This document shows positions 60,372 through 64,000 of a stretch of 64,000 nt of DNA, piece by piece. The position numbers were made by a program, and so were the translations under genes. How positions within the stretch are numbered: position 1 is the stretch's first letter; each line of letters starts with the position of its first letter. This DNA comes from an uncultured Clostridia bacterium (lineage in GTDB: Bacteria; Bacillota; Clostridia; Christensenellales; Borkfalkiaceae). The notes under the pieces are model-generated. The model did not search any database and was not told the origin of the DNA. It was given only the letters and a program-made list of their open reading frames with translations. Where the stretch lies: contig CALDOZ010000026.1 of the NCBI GenBank assembly GCA_937912025.1, forward strand, positions 1 through 64,000. Direction: 5' to 3'.

Positions 60372-61337
60372 TTACAAATTAAAATCTTGAGAATTTCTCC
60401 AACTGCAATGCTTACAAGTGGCGCAATTACCGTTTAAAATTTCTTCACGATATTTATTTGCAAGTTCGCCGTTAAAAATATCTAAAAGTTTGTTATCGTT
60501 AACGTTACCTGCTGAAAAGTCGTAAAAATCAGTACAAAACAAAACGTTACCGTTCCACGCTATATGCGCGTGTTTAAATGGGGAATAACAATTTCTATCA
60601 ACGTTATTATGCGGTATAAACTCGACTTTAATAGCGTAATTTTTACTTAATAGTTTAGCAATTTGTTGCTTATAATCTTTGCAATTGCCTACCCAAGAAT
60701 TTATACTTAAAGCGTCTTGATTAAATGAGTTTTTTAGCCAATTAGAGTAGTTGTCCGCCTCAGTTTTAGTCAAGTAAATCATTTCTTGTAAAATGAGTTT
60801 TTGCGGTTTAACTGCGCTTAATTCTTCGGTAAACTTATCAAAATTATTGATAAGTTCTTCAGTTATAACACTCATAATTCTTAAATTTACTTTATTAGTA
60901 TCAATAAGTTTTAAATTTGATATAACCTTATTGTATACGCCTTCGCCACGAATTTTATCGTGAACGCTTTTAACCCCGTCAATAGAAACGTAAACGACGC
61001 TAAAACACTCGTTTATTAGTTTGTAGTATTTATCAATATATACGCCGTTTGTAACCATTCCAATTTCAAAACCGTTTGAATGTAAATGGTTTACAATTTT
61101 TTCAAAGTACGGCGACACTAAAGGCTCGCCACCCCAAAGCATAATTTTAGGTAGTATTTTAGACGTTTTTTGGTAGTTTTTAAGTTCGTTTGCAATTTCT
61201 ACCCATTTAGAAAAAGTTACTTCTTTACCATTTTCGTCTGAGAAAAAGCCTTTCTTTCCCCATTGACCGCAAAACCAACAACGGAGATTGCAATTTTTAG
61301 TTATTTGAAAATGTACAAGTTCAAGTTGTGGTTTCAT
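60372..61337 (-). CDS. Radical SAM protein with SPASM-like C-terminus
   Basis: 321 residues. The SAM/Fe-S motif CxxxCxxC is at C16, C20 and C23 (NCNLRCWFC). A GGEP-type motif (LWGGEPLVSP) and the barrel strands follow. The C-terminal part carries extra cysteines (VLFCTDFYD and GNCATCKHCSW), as in SPASM proteins that hold auxiliary clusters for peptide or enzyme maturation. No peptide substrate gene was found nearby; the neighbours are sugar-metabolism genes, so a role in modifying an enzyme or metabolite of that pathway is possible. GGAG precedes the ATG. Confidence 0.85.
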   Translation of the reverse strand: MKPQLELVHFQITKNCNLRCWFCGQWGKKGFFSDENGKEVTFSKWVEIANELKNYQKTSKILPKIMLWGGEPLVSPYFEKIVNHLHSNGFEIGMVTNGVYIDKYYKLINECFSVVYVSIDGVKSVHDKIRGEGVYNKVISNLKLIDTNKVNLRIMSVITEELINNFDKFTEELSAVKPQKLILQEMIYLTKTEADNYSNWLKNSFNQDALSINSWVGNCKDYKQQIAKLLSKNYAIKVEFIPHNNVDRNCYSPFKHAHIAWNGNVLFCTDFYDFSAGNVNDNKLLDIFNGELANKYREEILNGNCATCKHCSWRNSQDFNL

Positions 61338-61358
61338 AAAACTCCTTAAATAAGGTAA

Positions 61359-62210
61359 TTAATTTTTTGCGTAAGCGTTTAAAATATTATCTAGACACGC
61401 TTTTAAGCCAAACTCAACGTCTTCAACGTTTTCGTATTCAAAGAGCGCAGGAGCGTTTTTAGTTGCAATATAAGGCAATAATTTACTAAAATCAATATCT
61501 CCGTTACCACAATAAGTTGGCAATAAATGACCGCTTTTTACTTTTTTAAAGTCTTTTAAATGGAAATAGCAAACATATTCTTCAATTTTGTTATAGTAAG
61601 CAACTAAGTCTTTTTCGTTAACGGCTGAAATATTTGCAGGGTCAAAGTTGAAAGTAATACCGTTAACCCTTTCAATCATTTTAAAAATAGTATTAAGGTT
61701 TGTTGATACGGACGCAAAATGTTCAACGCCGTCCTCATAACCGTTAACACCGCCGTGAGTTTCAACAACAGGAATAACGCCGTAGTTTTTACTAAAAGCG
61801 TAAACTTCGTTTAAACAATTAACAAGTCTTTCAAAACGTTCGCCAACAACTTCGTTAACGGGCGAAAATCCCGCAAAAATTCTTAAATATTTAATACCTA
61901 ACTTACTTGCAGTAACAATAACGTCTTTAACGTTGTTTAATGCCGTTTGCACTTCACAAGCATTATCAAGAGTAAAATCGTTACCCGTTGAAGCGCATAA
62001 AAGTTTAATACCGTACTTGTTAAAAAGTTCTTTAACGTGGTTAATTTGCTCGTCCGACGGAGAAAGTTGTAAATAATCGTTTTCGTGACCGTGAATACCT
62101 AGTTCAACTACGTCTAAACCGTCGCGACTTGCAATTTGAAGTTGTTTTTCAAGCGGAGTTTCTCTAAACCCCCACGAAGCGTAACCTAAAATTAAATTTC
62201 CAACTTTCAT
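61359..62210 (-). CDS. Sugar phosphate isomerase/epimerase-like TIM-barrel protein
   Basis: 283 residues of the AP-endonuclease-2/xylose-isomerase-like superfamily. Strands and metal ligands can be followed: DVVELGIHGHEND, KYLRIFAGF, PVVETHGG (Glu-His), NFDPAN (Asp), CYFHLKDFKK (His and Asp) and FEYENVEDVE (Glu). These proteins isomerise or epimerise sugars or inositols. It overlaps the dehydrogenase gene by one base, so the two enzymes probably act on the same compound. Substrate unknown. Confidence 0.85.
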   Translation of the reverse strand: MKVGNLILGYASWGFRETPLEKQLQIASRDGLDVVELGIHGHENDYLQLSPSDEQINHVKELFNKYGIKLLCASTGNDFTLDNACEVQTALNNVKDVIVTASKLGIKYLRIFAGFSPVNEVVGERFERLVNCLNEVYAFSKNYGVIPVVETHGGVNGYEDGVEHFASVSTNLNTIFKMIERVNGITFNFDPANISAVNEKDLVAYYNKIEEYVCYFHLKDFKKVKSGHLLPTYCGNGDIDFSKLLPYIATKNAPALFEYENVEDVEFGLKACLDNILNAYAKN

Positions 62211-63265
62211 TATTTAGACCAATCGAAGACGATTTTAAATACGTCGTCGCCCTTTTCAGCCTTATATTTGAACGCTTCAGGCGCTTTAGATACAGGCCAA
62301 ATTTCAATAGGAAGTTTTGAAGTATCAAACTTACCTTCACTCATATATTTTAAAATTTCTTCCTTACAAAGTGGCTCTAAGGCGCAAGTCATAGAAATAT
62401 CGGCATTTTTAACAAACCAACGGTGATAATGGTCAAAAATAATTCTATCAGGATAATCGCCTTGAAGGTGAATATGAGCGCGCGGTTCTTGATAATCCCA
62501 ACCACCGTCTTTAATATATTTGTGTAAAGTTCCAGGAACTTCAGGATTACCCGATGCTTCAATAACTTGATCAGCCATTTTGCCGTTAGTAACTTTTTTA
62601 ATTCCTTCAACGGCTTCTTCAGGCGAGAAAACGTAATCAACGTAATTTTTAGCAATAGAACGGCGGAATTCGTTTCTATCAATAGCAATAACGGTAATTT
62701 CAGGGTTTTTAATTTTTAAAAGTTGCATAGCAGATATACCAACCATACCAGCGCCAACTACTACTATAGTTTGCTTAACTGATAAATCGTTTAATCTTCT
62801 AACGCCTTTTAAAGCAACGCAAGCAAGGTAGGCTAAAACAGCGTCAACGTCTGAAACGTTATCAGGAACTTTAACCATGTAGTCAAAACAACTTGTAGCG
62901 GTATTACTATCTTTAACGGTAAACTCACTACTACCGCCCCACGCCGAGCATACGTTACCGTATTTACGGCATTCGTTAATCATAACTCTATCACCTACTT
63001 TAAGTTTTGGATCTGCTTTAGGTCCAACCGCAACGATTTTACCCATCGTTTCGTAACCGTGAACGAGCGGATAATAGCATTGTTCTGGATGTTGCATACC
63101 AAAATACGTTTTCATATCAGTACCACTTGATATTGAGTTAAAATACGTTTGACAAATATAAGCGTCTTCAAGTGGCTCGGTAAGTTCAATTTCACGAACG
63201 CGTACTTCGTAAGGCCTTTCGATAACAACCGCGCGGGTTGTTTTATAATCTTTATATGATTTCAT
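62210..63265 (-). CDS. Zinc-type medium-chain dehydrogenase (polyol/sugar dehydrogenase-like)
   Basis: 351 residues. GroES-like domain with a GYETMGKIVAVG motif and the Rossmann motif VVVGAGMVGISAMQLLK. The conserved Glu of GHE is kept (HGYE). The usual catalytic CGxCGTD is FNSISSGTDMK, and the structural four-cysteine lobe is missing, so this is the zinc-poor subgroup found in sorbitol-type and bacteriochlorophyllide-like dehydrogenases. A C-terminal segment (PRAHIHLQGDYPD) is unusual. Co-transcribed with the isomerase-like gene. NAD(P)-dependent oxidation of a sugar or polyol is likely. Confidence 0.8.
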   Translation of the reverse strand: MKSYKDYKTTRAVVIERPYEVRVREIELTEPLEDAYICQTYFNSISSGTDMKTYFGMQHPEQCYYPLVHGYETMGKIVAVGPKADPKLKVGDRVMINECRKYGNVCSAWGGSSEFTVKDSNTATSCFDYMVKVPDNVSDVDAVLAYLACVALKGVRRLNDLSVKQTIVVVGAGMVGISAMQLLKIKNPEITVIAIDRNEFRRSIAKNYVDYVFSPEEAVEGIKKVTNGKMADQVIEASGNPEVPGTLHKYIKDGGWDYQEPRAHIHLQGDYPDRIIFDHYHRWFVKNADISMTCALEPLCKEEILKYMSEGKFDTSKLPIEIWPVSKAPEAFKYKAEKGDDVFKIVFDWSK

Positions 63266-63310
63266 AAATTTTCTCCTTAAATTTATAATTATTTTAATTA
63301 AAATATCATT

Positions 63311-63993
63311 TTAAATTTTTTTAATATAGAACATACGCGATTTTAAACCGCCGTACTCATCTTTGTCGGTAACGTCTGCTAAGTAACCAAAATCAACGCC
63401 GTAATTCATTAACGCGTCGCCATACGCCGTAAACGACAATTCGTTTTCAACTTTTACGTTTGCTTGCGGGCGTTGCGTTACTAAATACAACGCATCTTTG
63501 TCAAGCCCTTTAAGTTTATAAAGTTTAGGGTTTTTACCAAACAAATATTCTTTTTCAATTACAGTTACCATTGCCTCGCTTCTATCTTTTGAAACGACCA
63601 TATACGAATAATGATTGCCGTTATCAAAAATATTATCAAGACAAATATATTTGCCGTACTGTAATAAATTGCGATGCTCTTTATAAAACTCTACTTGTTT
63701 TTTCATTACCGAAAGTTCTTTTTCGTTAAACTTACGGAAGTCAAACTCATATCCAAACGCGCCTTTAAATAATCGTCTGTCGCGCCACCTACACGGTCAA
63801 TAAGCATTGGCGACTTATTGTATAAATCGTAATTATTATGAGTTTTAATTTTTAAACCGTAATATAAAATTGCAATATGATTATATTCAACTACGCTATA
63901 TCCGTTTGGCTTTTTAGAGCATTTTTCAACTTTAAAAATTAAAGAAGTTTTTAAAGTATCAAGTTTTATATAGTTACCATTAATTTCAATCAT
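63311..63993 (-). pseudogene. Collapsed GH36 alpha-galactosidase
   Basis: Two overlapping frames carry the two ends of one GH36 enzyme. The upstream frame (63706-63993) starts MIEINGNYIKLDTLKTSLIF, the GH36 N-terminus, and continues to ILYYGLKI. The downstream frame, read upstream of its ATG at 63706, gives FKGAFGYEFDFRKFNEKELS, then QVEFYKEHRNLLQYGKY and the terminal beta domain, i.e. the last 145 residues. The whole catalytic barrel of about 500 residues, with its two Asp, is absent, and a frameshift near 63770 separates the halves. The remnant is therefore inactive. It lies next to the sugar dehydrogenase genes, in keeping with loss of an alpha-galactoside pathway. Confidence 0.75.
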
Positions 63994-64000
63994 TTTGCTC

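Overview
The window reads as chromosome of a low-GC (roughly one-third G+C), Gram-positive, Clostridia-type bacterium, probably from an anaerobic or gut lineage. The evidence is an almost complete division and cell-wall (dcw) cluster headed by mraZ, a MurE with the meso-DAP signature DNPR, spoVG, a Firmicutes-specific set of small genes (DUF5685, DUF4364, TSCPD, an HPr-like protein), AGGAGG-type ribosome binding sites and clear sigma-A promoters. Base usage is distinctive. ACGT (often AACGTT) is very frequent, partly because Asn, Asp, His and Tyr codons tend to end in C when the next codon starts with G. No rRNA, tRNA, CRISPR array or insertion sequence was found.

Layout. 0-3.7 kb: a broken beta-helix gene at a rearrangement-like junction, two small unknowns, a GH43 glycosidase and two PHP phosphoesterases. 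3.8-4.7 kb: a metallo-beta-lactamase-fold gene of clearly different composition, probably acquired. 4.9-9.4 kb: a trpS-DUF5685-J-domain-membrane protein-rlmD operon. 9.4-16.6 kb: a threonine-synthase-like relic, a small P-loop protein, an aminotransferase, prfA, a fused DUF1385-PrmC gene, rpmE and an unusual alcohol-dehydrogenase-like gene. 16.7-32.9 kb: murC, spoVG, then (minus strand) mraZ-rsmH-ftsL-ftsI-murE-mraY-murD-ftsW-murA-ftsQ-ftsA-ftsZ, with murI just upstream. A canonical mraZ promoter overlaps four 10-bp MraZ boxes. murF, murG and ddl are not here. 33-45.3 kb: rpsT, a GH2 glycosidase with a GPH-type sugar symporter, an FMN reductase, a probable small RNA, class I lysyl-tRNA synthetase with a kinase-like partner, an iron-sulfur protein, dtd, a ROK kinase, and a plus-strand HPr-like/DUF4364/TSCPD operon. 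60.4-64 kb: a radical SAM protein, a sugar isomerase-like protein, a dehydrogenase and a collapsed GH36 alpha-galactosidase pseudogene.

The most unusual region is 46.4-57.3 kb. It holds intact, tightly packed phage head and neck genes in P22-like order: large terminase, a small terminase-like ORF with no normal start codon, a zinc-knuckle peptide, portal, scaffold, major capsid protein, gp4-like adaptor, gp10-like hub, a beta-rich protein and a coiled-coil protein. A sigma-region-4-like regulator lies upstream, behind its own promoter with tandem GTTCGG repeats and close to a LexA-type GAAC-N4-GTTC palindrome. No integrase, repressor, replication, lysis, tape-measure or tail-fibre gene is visible, and composition matches the host. 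This is most simply a domesticated head module: a gene-transfer-agent-like or other co-opted particle, or a decayed podovirus-type prophage. Two plus-strand genes for membrane-anchored SH3-like envelope proteins (56.1 and 57.8 kb) are interleaved with it.
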